Below the pieces are notes generated by a model. That model had not been told where the DNA came from and did not search any database. It was given only the letters and a program-made list of their open reading frames with translations. A stretch of DNA of 64,000 nt from Agrostemma githago. Lineage: Eukaryota > Streptophyta > Magnoliopsida > Caryophyllales > Caryophyllaceae. This document shows, piece after piece, positions 23,689 through 35,089 of the stretch; within the stretch, counting starts at the first letter, position 1, and each line of letters begins with the position of its first letter. A program made the translations under genes and the position numbers. The stretch covers positions 46,451,978-46,515,977 of the forward strand of contig OY288241.1 in assembly GCA_958450325.1 (NCBI GenBank), read 5' to 3'.

Positions 23689-26600
23689 AATAACAGTTAC
23701 AGTGGAACCCATATTTATGAATGGAATATAGATTGTTATTCTGAAAAACAAATTCATAACCATGTGCATAGAATGCTTATGTATTCTACTATTTGTAAGA
23801 ATGCTAATAATGATGATACCACTGTTGCTAAAATGATAGTAGCAGGTTTCACTGGCCAACTAAAAGGTTGGTGGGACAACTACTTATCTGAAGAAGAGAA
23901 ACTTGGTATATATAATACTGTTAAAATTGAGAATGGTGTTACTTCTCACCAAGCTGTTTATACTTTAGTTATAAATATTGTTGATCATTTTACAGGTCAA
24001 TATGCTAATAATCAAGAGTCTACTAGGACTCTATTACAAAATCAAAGATGTAAAACTTTAACTGAATTTAGGTGGTATAAAGACACATTTCTTAGTAGAG
24101 TTATGTTATTGCCTGAGACTAATAGTCCTCATTGGAAGGCCAAATTTATTGACGGTCTACCTCATTTATTTGCCGAAAGGGTTAGAAAAACTCTTAGAGA
24201 GAATAGAGCCTCTATTCACTATGATGATTACAATTATGGTCAACTAATAAAAGTTTGTACCCAAGAAGGTTTAAACCTTTGTAATGAGATAAAACTGAAC
24301 CAACAATTGAAAAATCAAAATTTAGTGGAAAAACATCAACTAGGTGAATTTTGTGAACAATTTGGTATGGATATGACTTCTTCTTCTAAAAAGAAGAGGA
24401 ATAATAACATAAACGATAATTATCATAGATACAAAAAAAGGAAGTATTCTAGAAAAAATCTAGAGGGGAAATCCCAAAGGAAGTTTCAGAGGCAACAGTA
24501 TAAAAAGAATTACAAAAAAGATTATAACGCTTCTAAGCAAATAAGATGCTTTAAGTGCAATAAAAAGGGTCACATGGCAAATAATTGCTGGACTCAAAAA
24601 CAAATTAATAATTTGGAGATTGATGACGATCTTAAAGATAAGTTGTCAAAATTATTTTTAGACAATATGGATTCTAATAGTGAAACTGAAGGAAGTCTAA
24701 GTAATTCTAGTAATGATAATATCAAAATCATTGATAATGATTTAGAAAATTATTCCGAATCCTCCAGTTCAGAATGCACACCGTGTGGTATGGGAAAATC
24801 TTGTAAGAATCCTAATAAGGATGAATTTTATAATTTAATATCTCAATTCCAAGAGAATCATATTAATGTCCTTGATAATGATCAATGGATAGATTTGTTA
24901 AAAACAATCCAAGACCCCGAAATACGGTCTAAAGTTATTGAAAATATTCCCAGTACTTCCAAAAGTACGAATAAATACAAAAACGATGATATCGTCACTG
25001 ATAAAAACCCATATACCATGTCCGAAGTTTATAAACTTCTCCAAAATAAAAGGAAACACTCAAATCCTACTTCCTTACATGACATTTTAAAAGAAATGGA
25101 GACTTTAAAATCTGAGATAAAAGATTTAAAATTTCAAAATAAACATAATGACACAAGAATTTCCAATTTAGAAACTCTAGTTATTTTCCAAGAAGAACTT
25201 TCTAAAAATAATAACATCATTAATAATGATGATGATGATGTTTCTTTTCTAAAAAATTGTCAAAACATGAATAACAATCAACCCACTAATATAAGGGAGG
25301 ATAAATTACCTAATGAATCTAATACGGCTAGTAAATTTCTTCAAACATTAGAAATTGTTACAGGCCAAAAATGGTATGTAAAAGTCTTACTTAGAATTGA
25401 TGATCGATATTTTAAAGAATTTACCGCTCTAATTGATACTGGAGCTGATTTAAATGTTATACAAGAAGGATTAATTCCTACCAGATATTTTGAAAAAACT
25501 ACTCACACTTTATCTCAAGCAGGTGGAGATAAACTTGATATCCAGTTTAAACTTCCAAAAGCGTACATTTGTGTTAATGATACTTGTATCCCCTTGAGTT
25601 TCTTACTTGTTAAAAATAAACTTTCAACTCCGATCATACTTGGAACACCCTTTATTAATAAAATTTATCCTTTTCAAAGTGTAGATAAAAATAGGTTAAT
25701 AGCAACCTATAAAGACAAAACTATTATTTTCAATTTTATAATGAAACCTTTTGTTAAAACTATACATGAAATGTATAACCAAATATCTTTAAAAGAGAAT
25801 CAATTAGGGTTTTTAAAGCACGAAGTTAATATTTTAACTATGAATGAAAAACTTAGTAACCCTAAGCTTAAAACAAAGATTTCAGAAATTGAAAATCAAT
25901 TTTCATTAGATATTTGTAATGACCACCCAAATGCTTTTTGGAGTAGGAAAAAACATATTGTTGACCTTCTTTACGAAGAAGGTTTTAAGGATGAAAATAT
26001 TCCTACAAAGGCAAGACCTTGTCAAATGAATTCTGAATATTTGACTTTTTGCAAAAAAGAAATAAATTCTCTTATAGAGAAAAAACTTATAGGACCATCT
26101 AAATCCCCATGGTCTTGTACAGCTTTTTATGTCAATAAAAATGCTGAGAAGGAACGAGGTGTTCCTAGATTAGTCATTAACTATAAACCTCTAAACAAAG
26201 TTTTAAAATGGATTAGGTATCCTATACCTAATAAAAAAGATTTACTGGATCGTTTATATGATGCAATCATATTTTCTAAATTTGATTTAAAATCTGGTTA
26301 TTGGCAGATTCAAATTAACCCAGCAGATAGATATAAAACTGCTTTTAATGTTCCATTTGGTCAATATGAATGGCATGTTATGCCATTTGGATTAAAAAAT
26401 GCCCCTTCGGAATTTCAAAAAATTATGAACGATATTTTTAATGACTATAGCAATTTTATTATTGTTTATATCGATGATATTCTAGTATTTTCTAAAACCA
26501 TAGAAGAACATTTTAAACACCTTAACATTTTTAAAAAAATTGTAATTTCAAACGGTTTAGTTATATCCAAGCCTAAAATGAATTTATTCCAAACCAAAAT

Positions 26601-27291
26601 TAGGTTTTTGGGTCATTATATTGAAAAAGGAAAGATCATTCCTATAAATAGAAGTATTGAGTTTGGGTCAAAATTTCCAGATGAGATTACGGATAAAACT
26701 CAACTTCAAAGATTTTTAGGAAGTTTGAACTATATTTCCCCTTATTATGCTGATCTAGCAAAAGATACAGCCATCCTTTATGATAGATTAAAAAAGAATC
26801 CCGGTGCATGGTCTAAAGATCATACTATTGCTGTCAGAAAAATTAAAAACAAAGTAATATCTTTGCCATGCCTTATGCTAGCAAATCCGTTTTGGGATAA
26901 AATTGTTGAAACTGATGCTTCAGACATTGGTTATGGAGGAATTCTTAAACAAGTTAATCCCACGGATAAAAAGGAATATTTGGTCAGATTCTATTCCGGA
27001 AAATGGAATTCTGCTCAATCTAATTATGCGACTGTTGCAAAAGAAGTTCTTGCAATAGTTAGATGCGTGTTAAAATTTCAAAATGATTTATATAATCAAA
27101 AATTTATAATCAGAACTGATTGCAGCTCCGCAAAATTTATGTTTCAAAAAGATTTTAAGCATGATGTTTCGAAACAAATGTTTGCCAGATGGCAAGCACA
27201 TTTAGCCCCTTTTGATTTTGATATTTTTTATAAAAAAGGTACTGAAAATCATCTCCCAGATTTTTTAACAAGGGAGTATTTATCTGTTTAA
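23689..27291 (+). pseudogene. Pararetrovirus ORF2 polyprotein, copy B, N-terminally truncated
   Basis: In-frame remainder of ORF2 from residue 276 to the normal stop (about 1200 codons). The first internal ATG giving a long product is at 23764. CCHC, protease, RT and RNase H are all complete and uninterrupted. The coat-region start and its natural initiation context are gone. A private change gives GHYIEKG where other copies have GHNIEKG. Confidence 0.9.
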
Positions 27292-28644
27292 ATGTTACAT
27301 TTTTCAGGAATGTACCGTGGCAGTGGTCGTGGCACTTATTCCTCTAATAGAGGAAGGGGAAAGTATTCTCCTAAAAAGGAAGGCAATTCAGAACCTGGGC
27401 CATGTAATATCCTAATCCAGCATGGAAGTAAAAAGCTTATAGCTAAAAATATTAATGATGAAATCATTAAGAAAGAAGATTTTGAAGAATTCCAACTTTG
27501 GAAACAAAAGGGACAAGATAAAATCTCTCCTTTATTTAGAAAGATAGTTAAAGAATCAATGGACGAAAAAGAAAAAATGGTTAAAAACCAAGAAGAAAGG
27601 ATTATACTCATTCTCAACATGTCCGATAAAAAACGGGAAAATCAGCCCTGGAGTCTATGTGAGAAATACCTCATGAAAAATAATTTTATGATGGAGTCAT
27701 ATAAAAATAGAAATTTTTATGAAAATATACTTTCATCAAATGGTTGTGAAATCAATCATTTCACGGGTAATGACGCAGAAATTTATAACTTTTCAAAAAT
27801 TATTATTAGAGAGGTTATTACCATTGAAGAATGGGGAATCACTCCTTTTACCACGAAATCCTTAATTAACAAAGGATCTCGTATTGACTACAATTATTGG
27901 GATTATATCCAAGCTTTCGATAAGACTTTTCTTTACGAGAATGATAAAAGAAGTCATACATGGTTTATAAAAATTAGCCAAGAAGTTATAACCGAAGTTA
28001 TACCGCCATGGTTAATAAAATGGTGGCAATTTTATGGAACTTCAGAGGAAATATTACCTCCAATATTTAAAGATCTTTATAATGAGTGGAAAGAAATTAT
28101 ACCAAAGGCTCCGGAGGATAATATTCCTGGACTTATTCAAATGCAATTTTTTATTGAATTTTCTATTCCTTGGATATGGAAATTCAGTCCAAAAACGGGT
28201 TATACCCAGGAAAATTTATTCTGTCTAAAAAGAGAGTCATATTCTCGCTTCTGGGATACTATGCTCAGAGAAAATAAAGACACCAAGAAACTAAATTGTA
28301 GTCCTACCCTTGACCTTATCCAAGAAAAAATTGATAGTTATACTATCCTCTACCTTAATGATGAAGATAATCATTCAGATAGTGCTCCTTGTGAGTCCAT
28401 GGATGTCCAGGACAAAACAGAAGAAGAGATTGTCCAATACTATTTAGCTTTAGCTCATAAAGCTATAGCTCAAAAGACTGATAATAATGATGCTAAATCA
28501 CAAAAGAGTGATGTTTCTATGGCAATGTCGATAACATCAACCAGCAAAAATAAATTTAATATTTTACAAGACGCTCAAGACCCAGAGGATAATATCGAGA
28601 ATGATACTCAGATTATTCAAGACTTGGCAAATAGTTTCAAGTGA
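27292..28644 (+). CDS. Pararetrovirus ORF3 protein, copy B
   Basis: 450 residues, intact. Leu replaces Ser at SPLFRKIV. A Pro in LNCSPTLD is shared with neighbouring copy C but not with A, D, E or F, which have Ser. It follows the truncated ORF2 directly (TAAATG). Confidence 0.85.
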   Translation: MLHFSGMYRGSGRGTYSSNRGRGKYSPKKEGNSEPGPCNILIQHGSKKLIAKNINDEIIKKEDFEEFQLWKQKGQDKISPLFRKIVKESMDEKEKMVKNQEERIILILNMSDKKRENQPWSLCEKYLMKNNFMMESYKNRNFYENILSSNGCEINHFTGNDAEIYNFSKIIIREVITIEEWGITPFTTKSLINKGSRIDYNYWDYIQAFDKTFLYENDKRSHTWFIKISQEVITEVIPPWLIKWWQFYGTSEEILPPIFKDLYNEWKEIIPKAPEDNIPGLIQMQFFIEFSIPWIWKFSPKTGYTQENLFCLKRESYSRFWDTMLRENKDTKKLNCSPTLDLIQEKIDSYTILYLNDEDNHSDSAPCESMDVQDKTEEEIVQYYLALAHKAIAQKTDNNDAKSQKSDVSMAMSITSTSKNKFNILQDAQDPEDNIENDTQIIQDLANSFK

Positions 28645-29595
28645 TAATAAGAGCTATTAAAATTATAGTTAGGTACACTAACTTCATCTAATTGAAGTTA
28701 TAATGGAATAATGCACATTCCTACCTTTTGTGTTTCAAAAGACACAATTATGAAGAACTTTGAAAAAGGATGCAATTTTTGGAAGCATTGGTGAAGATGT
28801 TACGTAAAGATGCTTTCCCAATATTGGTGTGTTCTATGGCACACTTGTTCCTTCCTTTAAAAGATGGGCTTTCAAAAGGCTTTCAATGTATTAATAAGTA
28901 CATACACTGTTTTATATTCGTTGTTGTACTGTTAAATATTCGTTGTACTATTTTTATTTTGTTGTTTTCCCCCGCTCCTTGCTTATAAAAGGATGCGTTT
29001 TTATGCTTTGAAGGCAGACTCCTTCCTAGCCTTGTTAGTCTCTCTTTCAGTTGTAAAAAAATCTCCTATTATCAATAAAAGTTTACTAAGCGTTCTTCAT
29101 CTTCTGACTACAAATTAAGTCTGTAAGTTATTTTAATTTTAATTTTTTAACTTTATTCTTATTTATTTATTGTTAGGATGAGCCTTATAGGCTAAATCCT
29201 TTGTTGAATTATGTCTTGACTTGATTAAACTAACTATTGGACCATGGTTAGGTCTTCAACTAACTGGTTTTTATTACTTATCAACATAAATGAAGAGGGT
29301 TTAGTGAGGGTACATATTGTATTAAATTTAAACTGGCGTTAGGGACCTTTGAGGGAGGCACCGTTGCCATTTGCCTAGTAGGCGTCGGCTTTTGCTGTCC
29401 CCGGTTGGTTTAATTTGCCTATTCACAGTTTAAACTTAATATATTTTGTGGTAAAATCCCAATCACTTGTAATATGACCTTTCTTAGTTTATTTTATGTT
29501 TATAAGTCAGTAAAGATCCGGCAGATGTGGTATCAGAGCCATGGACAGTAGGGAGTTTAAGATATGTTAAGTCATAATTCAACATTTTCTCAGTT
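28645..29595 (+). promoter_or_regulatory. Intergenic region and leader, B to C
   Basis: Canonical version. TATA box at 28984-28990 and AATAAA at 29074-29079. A four-codon upstream ORF lies at 29290-29304. A 16-base stem has arms at 29320-29335 and 29426-29441 (one G-U pair). The PBS is at 29528 and the ORF1 ATG at 29596. Transcription from this TATA would produce the copy C pregenomic RNA. Confidence 0.82.
29528..29541 (+). other. tRNA-Met primer-binding site, copy C
   Basis: TGGTATCAGAGCCA, complementary to plant initiator tRNA-Met, 54 bases before the ORF1 start. Confidence 0.92.
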
Positions 29596-30669
29596 ATGAG
29601 TAAATTCGTTAAACATGTCAGTTCGAGTAATAAACATGTTAAAAACAGTATCACCAAAGAGACCGATTTACCTCAAGATATGGAACTATTAAACAAATGG
29701 ACTATTCCTAAATTTAATACTAGGACCATTTATAAATTAGGATGGTTTGAAAGAATAGGTTTAAAACAAGTAGTAAAAACGACTGAAGAATCTATTTCTT
29801 TAAATAATGATGAAATGCACATCCAATTATTAAATAATTTTGATTTAGAACCTTATAGAAAATCTGATAATAAATTTATTCACATAGGATTAGTCCAAGT
29901 GGCTTTCAAACCTTTAACTCTTGAAGGATTACCAGAGAGCTTTATAGCAGCTCTAAGAGACGGTAGAAATTTAGATTTTGGGAAGTCAATCATGGGAGTA
30001 GTTAAGTCTAGCTTAGCTCATGGTCCAGTTTATTTTGATGTTTACCCAAATTTACAGTTATCTTTAACAGATACTAATATCCTTGATGCTTTGACATTAA
30101 ATGTTAAAACTCATGGTTATAACTATGCTAAAGGATCAGAGCTAATATGCATCTGCTATAGAATTTATTTTAAACCATTATACACATTAAATCCTCACTG
30201 CAGATTGACGGATAAGGATATAAATGAAACTATTGTTATCGAAACTAATTGTAATAGATCTAATATTACTACTAGACAATCTATTAAATGGGAAGAAATA
30301 TCTTTTCCTGAAAATTGGACGATTACAAAGGCAATGCCTCCACAACCTATTATGCAAACAAACTTATTTGATGTTAAACAAACTCCGGAAGGAGCTGTGA
30401 CTTTAAATTTTGGTGACAACCATTTCAGACCAAGAAGTAGTACTTCTAGACTGACCAGATCTATTTCTAATAGGACTTTTATTTCAGCTCTAGACCATGA
30501 TCTAGATGTTCCTACCCCATCTAGATTCTCAACTTCTCAAATAAGAGATGATGAAGTAATGGAAATTGATGAAGACATTTTACGACTTCATCCAGACAAA
30601 ATTTTAAAAAGACAACCAAAAAAGGAGTCAGAGACTATGTCTCAAATGAGTTTTAATTTTAATGATTAA
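29596..30669 (+). CDS. Pararetrovirus ORF1 movement protein, copy C
   Basis: 357 residues, intact. Private changes lie near the N-terminus: Ile for Thr in KNSITKE and Phe for Val in IPKFNTRT. The 30K core is unchanged. The last 8 bases overlap the ORF2 start. Confidence 0.88.
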   Translation: MSKFVKHVSSSNKHVKNSITKETDLPQDMELLNKWTIPKFNTRTIYKLGWFERIGLKQVVKTTEESISLNNDEMHIQLLNNFDLEPYRKSDNKFIHIGLVQVAFKPLTLEGLPESFIAALRDGRNLDFGKSIMGVVKSSLAHGPVYFDVYPNLQLSLTDTNILDALTLNVKTHGYNYAKGSELICICYRIYFKPLYTLNPHCRLTDKDINETIVIETNCNRSNITTRQSIKWEEISFPENWTITKAMPPQPIMQTNLFDVKQTPEGAVTLNFGDNHFRPRSSTSRLTRSISNRTFISALDHDLDVPTPSRFSTSQIRDDEVMEIDEDILRLHPDKILKRQPKKESETMSQMSFNFND

Positions 30670-33600
30670 TACACCTTTATTGGACTTTACTTCTGGTTCA
30701 GAAATCAGAAAAATAATTAGTAATGAATTCCATTCTCTTATATGGGAAAAATTTAGAGATTGGTTTTTTCATAATTTTAATAATTGCCAACAACAAATTC
30801 TTCAAGACGAATTTTATGATTTTTGTATTTTAAAAAATGAAATCATACATTTTGTTCCTTGGTATTGTGCTACTTATTTATCTAATTATTTATCAGTTCT
30901 TGAAAGAAATTTCAAACTTTTAAATGGTGAAGATCTCAAAGGAGTTTACCCCCCTTTACAATCCTTTAAACTAGATGGGTGCGGCTATATAGCTCTTTCA
31001 AAAATATTTGAAAATGATGTTGCTATAATTACTACTAATCATCTTAATAGCTTGATCCAACAGAATAATTATGCCAATCTTTACTTAAAAATTCTTGGTG
31101 ACCATATTGCGGATTTACATAAAAAAACTGACAAAGTCATTAATCTAATTAATAATCTTGTTCAGGATAAAATAGAAAAATTTAAACCTTCATTTTCAAG
31201 AATTCCGAATATTCAAACTAATATCCATGATCCACCTGAAATTAAGAATTTTAAATTCAAAACAGATCAAGAAAAAGAATTGACTGAAAAATTAATCAGT
31301 ACTTTGGCTGATAAAGTTGCTAGTCTCAGTATTAAGACCCTGGATGATGAGTTAAATCCAGAAAATGATGACAATATTAATGTTATCAGAAAGAATAAAT
31401 GGTTTGATAAACCAATCAATACTCTTTATTATAACACTAGACCTTCGCCGATGGATCTTCTTCATGAAGAACAAGAATATCATATTAATAACAGTTACAG
31501 TGGAACCCATATTTATGAATGGAATATAGATTGTTATTCTGAAAAACAAATTCATAACCATGTGCATAGAATGCTTATGTATTCTACTATTTGTAAGAAT
31601 GCTAATAATGATGATACCACTGTTGCTAAAATGATAGTAGCAGGTTTCACTGGCCAACTAAAAGGTTGGTGGGACAACTACTTATTTGAAGAAGAGAAAC
31701 TTGGTATATATAATACTGTTAAAATTGAGAATGGTGTTACTTCTCACCAAGCTGTTTATACTTTAGTTATAAATATTGTTGATCATTTTACAGGTCAATA
31801 TGCTAATAATCAAGAGTCTACTAGGACTCTATTACAAAATCAAAGATGTAAAACTTTAACTGAATTTAGGTGGTATAAAGACACATTTCTTAGTAGAGTT
31901 ATGTTATTGCCTGAGACTAATAGTCCTCATTGGAAGGCCAAATTTATTGACGGTCTACCTCATTTATTTGCCGAAAGGGTTAGAAAAACTCTTAGAGAGA
32001 ATAGAGCCTCTATTCACTATGATGATTACAATTATGGTCAACTAATAAAAGTTTGTACCCAAGAAGGTTTAAACCTTTGTAATGAGATAAAACTGAACCA
32101 ACAATTGAAAAATCAAAATTTAGTGGAAAAACATCAACTAGGTGAATTTTGTGAACAATTTGGTATGGATATGACTTCTTCTTCTAAAAAGAAGAGGAAT
32201 AATAACATAAACGATAATTACCATAGATACAAAAAAAGGAAGTATTCTAGAAAAAATCTAGAGGGGAAATCCCAAAGGAAGTTTCAGAGGCAACAGTATA
32301 AAAAGAATTACAAAAAAGATTATAACGCTTCTAAGCAAATAAGATGCTTTAAGTGCAATAAAAAGGGTCACATGGCAAATAATTGCTGGACTCAAAAACA
32401 AATTAATAATTTGGAGATTGATGACGATCTTAAAGATAAGTTGTCAAAATTATTTTTAGACAATATGGATTCTAATAGTGAAACTGAAGGAAGTCTAAGT
32501 AATTCTAGTAATGATAATATCAAAATCATTGATAATGATTTAGAAAATTATTCCGAATCCTCCAGTTCAGAATGCACACCGTGTGGTATGGGAAAATCTT
32601 GTAAGAATCCTAATAAGGATGAATTTTATAATTTAATATCTCAATTCCAAGAGAATCATATTAATGTCCTTGATAATGATCAATGGATAGATTTGTTAAA
32701 AACAATCCAAGACCCCGAAATACGGTCTAAAGTTATTGAAAATATTCCCAGTACTTCCAAAAGTACGAATAAATACAAAAACGATGATATCGTCACTGAT
32801 AAAAACCCATATACCATGTCCGAAGTTTATAAACTTCTCCAAAATAAAAGGAAACACTCAAATCCTACTTCCTTACATGACATTTTAAAAGAAATGGAGA
32901 CTTTAAAATCTGAGATAAAAGATTTAAAATTTCAAAATAAACATAATGACACAAGAATTTCCAATTTAGAAACTCTAGTTATTTTCCAAGAAGAACTTTC
33001 TAAAAATAATAACATCATTAATAATGATGATGATGATGTTTCTTTTCTAAAAAATTGTCAAAACATGAATAACAATCAACCCACTAATATAAGGGAGGAT
33101 AAATTCCCTAATGAATCTAATACGGCTAGTAAATTTCTTCAAACATTAGAAATTGTTACAGGCCAAAAATGGTATGTAAAAGTCTTACTTAGAATTGATG
33201 ATCGATATTTTAAAGAATTTACCGCTCTAATTGATACTGGAGCTGATTTAAATGTTATACAAGAAGGATTAATTCCTACCAGATATTTTGAAAAAACTAC
33301 TCACACTTTATCTCAAGCAGGTGGAGATAAACTTGATATCCAGTTTAAACTTCCAAAAGCGTACATTTGTGTTAATGATACTTGTATCCCCTTGAGTTTC
33401 TTACTTGTTAAAAATAAACTTTCAACTCCGATCATACTTGGAACACCCTTTATTAATAAAATTTATCCTTTTCAAAGTGTAGATAAAAATAGGTTAATAG
33501 CAACCTATAAAGACAAAACTATTATTTTCAATTTTATAATGAAACCTTTTGTTAAAACTATACATGAAATGTATAACCAAATATCTTTAAAAGAGAATCA

Positions 33601-35089
33601 ATTAGGGTTTTTAAAGCACGAAGTTAATATTTTAACTATGAATGAAAAACTTAGTAACCCTAAGCTTAAAACAAAGATTTCAGAAATTGAAAATCAATTT
33701 TCATTAGATATTTGTAATGACCACCCAAATGCTTTTTGGAGTAGGAAAAAACATATTGTTGACCTTCTTTACGAAGAAGGTTTTAAGGATGAAAATATTC
33801 CTACAAAGGCAAGACCTTGTCAAATGAATTCTGAATATTTGACTTTTTGCAAAAAAGAAATAAATTCTCTTATAGAGAAAAAACTTATAGGACCATCTAA
33901 ATCCCCATGGTCTTGTACAGCTTTTTATGTCAATAAAAATGCTGAGAAGGAACGAGGTGTTCCTAGATTAGTCATTAACTATAAACCTCTAAACAAAGTT
34001 TTAAAATGGATTAGGTATCCTATACCTAATAAAAAAGATTTACTGGATCGTTTATATGATGCAATCATATTTTCTAAATTTGATTTAAAATCTGGTTATT
34101 GGCAGATTCAAATTAACCCAGCAGATAGATATAAAACTGCTTTTAATGTTCCATTTGGTCAATATGAATGGCATGTTATGCCATTTGGATTAAAAAATGC
34201 CCCTTCGGAATTTCAAAAAATTATGAACGATATTTTTAATGACTATAGCAATTTTATTATTGTTTATATCGATGATATTCTAGTATTTTCTAAAACCATA
34301 GAAGAACATTTTAAACACCTTAACATTTTTAAAAAATTTGTAATTTCAAACGGTTTAGTTATATCCAAGCCTAAAATGAATTTATTCCAAACCAAAATTA
34401 GGTTTTTGGGTCATAATATTGAAAAAGGAAAGATCATTCCTATAAATAGAAGTATTGAGTTTGGGTCAAAATTTCCAGATGAGATTACGGATAAAACTCA
34501 ACTTCAAAGATTTTTAGGAAGTTTGAACTATATTTCCCCTTATTATGCTGATCTAGCAAAAGATACAGCCATCCTTTATGATAGATTAAAAAAGAATCCC
34601 GGTGCATGGTCTAAAGATCATACTATTGCTGTCAGAAAAATTAAAAACAAAGTAATATCTTTGCCATGCCTTATGCTAGCAAATCCGTTTTGGGATAAAA
34701 TTGTTGAAACTGATGCTTCAGACATTGGTTATGGAGGAATTCTTAAACAAGTTAATCCCACGGATAAAAAGGAATATTTGGTCAGATTCTATTCCGGAAA
34801 ATGGAATTCTGCTCAATCTAATTATGCGACTGTTGCAAAAGAAGTTCTTGCAATAGTTAGATGCGTGTTAAAATTTCAAAATGATTTATATAATCAAAAA
34901 TTTATAATCAGAACTGATTGCAGCTCCGCAAAATTTATGTTTCAAAAAGATTTTAAGCATGATGTTTCGAAACAAATGTTTGCCAGATGGCAAGCACATT
35001 TAGCCCCTTTTGATTTTGATATTTTTTATAAAAAAGGTACTGAAAATCATCTCCCAGATTTTTTAACAAGGGAGTATTTATCTGTTTAA
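30662..35089 (+). CDS. Pararetrovirus ORF2 polyprotein, copy C
   Basis: 1475 residues, uninterrupted, with all catalytic motifs. It has six T at 30764-30769, the run that is expanded to seven in D and F. A private Phe for Ile occurs just after the RT catalytic region (FKKFVISNG). Confidence 0.93.
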   Translation: MINTPLLDFTSGSEIRKIISNEFHSLIWEKFRDWFFHNFNNCQQQILQDEFYDFCILKNEIIHFVPWYCATYLSNYLSVLERNFKLLNGEDLKGVYPPLQSFKLDGCGYIALSKIFENDVAIITTNHLNSLIQQNNYANLYLKILGDHIADLHKKTDKVINLINNLVQDKIEKFKPSFSRIPNIQTNIHDPPEIKNFKFKTDQEKELTEKLISTLADKVASLSIKTLDDELNPENDDNINVIRKNKWFDKPINTLYYNTRPSPMDLLHEEQEYHINNSYSGTHIYEWNIDCYSEKQIHNHVHRMLMYSTICKNANNDDTTVAKMIVAGFTGQLKGWWDNYLFEEEKLGIYNTVKIENGVTSHQAVYTLVINIVDHFTGQYANNQESTRTLLQNQRCKTLTEFRWYKDTFLSRVMLLPETNSPHWKAKFIDGLPHLFAERVRKTLRENRASIHYDDYNYGQLIKVCTQEGLNLCNEIKLNQQLKNQNLVEKHQLGEFCEQFGMDMTSSSKKKRNNNINDNYHRYKKRKYSRKNLEGKSQRKFQRQQYKKNYKKDYNASKQIRCFKCNKKGHMANNCWTQKQINNLEIDDDLKDKLSKLFLDNMDSNSETEGSLSNSSNDNIKIIDNDLENYSESSSSECTPCGMGKSCKNPNKDEFYNLISQFQENHINVLDNDQWIDLLKTIQDPEIRSKVIENIPSTSKSTNKYKNDDIVTDKNPYTMSEVYKLLQNKRKHSNPTSLHDILKEMETLKSEIKDLKFQNKHNDTRISNLETLVIFQEELSKNNNIINNDDDDVSFLKNCQNMNNNQPTNIREDKFPNESNTASKFLQTLEIVTGQKWYVKVLLRIDDRYFKEFTALIDTGADLNVIQEGLIPTRYFEKTTHTLSQAGGDKLDIQFKLPKAYICVNDTCIPLSFLLVKNKLSTPIILGTPFINKIYPFQSVDKNRLIATYKDKTIIFNFIMKPFVKTIHEMYNQISLKENQLGFLKHEVNILTMNEKLSNPKLKTKISEIENQFSLDICNDHPNAFWSRKKHIVDLLYEEGFKDENIPTKARPCQMNSEYLTFCKKEINSLIEKKLIGPSKSPWSCTAFYVNKNAEKERGVPRLVINYKPLNKVLKWIRYPIPNKKDLLDRLYDAIIFSKFDLKSGYWQIQINPADRYKTAFNVPFGQYEWHVMPFGLKNAPSEFQKIMNDIFNDYSNFIIVYIDDILVFSKTIEEHFKHLNIFKKFVISNGLVISKPKMNLFQTKIRFLGHNIEKGKIIPINRSIEFGSKFPDEITDKTQLQRFLGSLNYISPYYADLAKDTAILYDRLKKNPGAWSKDHTIAVRKIKNKVISLPCLMLANPFWDKIVETDASDIGYGGILKQVNPTDKKEYLVRFYSGKWNSAQSNYATVAKEVLAIVRCVLKFQNDLYNQKFIIRTDCSSAKFMFQKDFKHDVSKQMFARWQAHLAPFDFDIFYKKGTENHLPDFLTREYLSV

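Larger units (their letters stand above)
23689..29527 (+). mobile_element. Endogenous pararetrovirus copy B, 5'-truncated
   Basis: Plus-strand partial unit. It starts at ORF2 codon 276, and ORF1 and the first fifth of ORF2 are missing. It then runs through ORF3 and a canonical intergenic region and passes without a seam into copy C at the PBS. The break is in coding sequence, unlike other ends in the array that fall near the PBS. Confidence 0.92.

Noticed and set aside
29528..29541. tRNA-Met gene fragment
   Set aside because: Only the 14 bases complementary to the tRNA 3' end are present, with no tRNA body; it is a primer-binding site.
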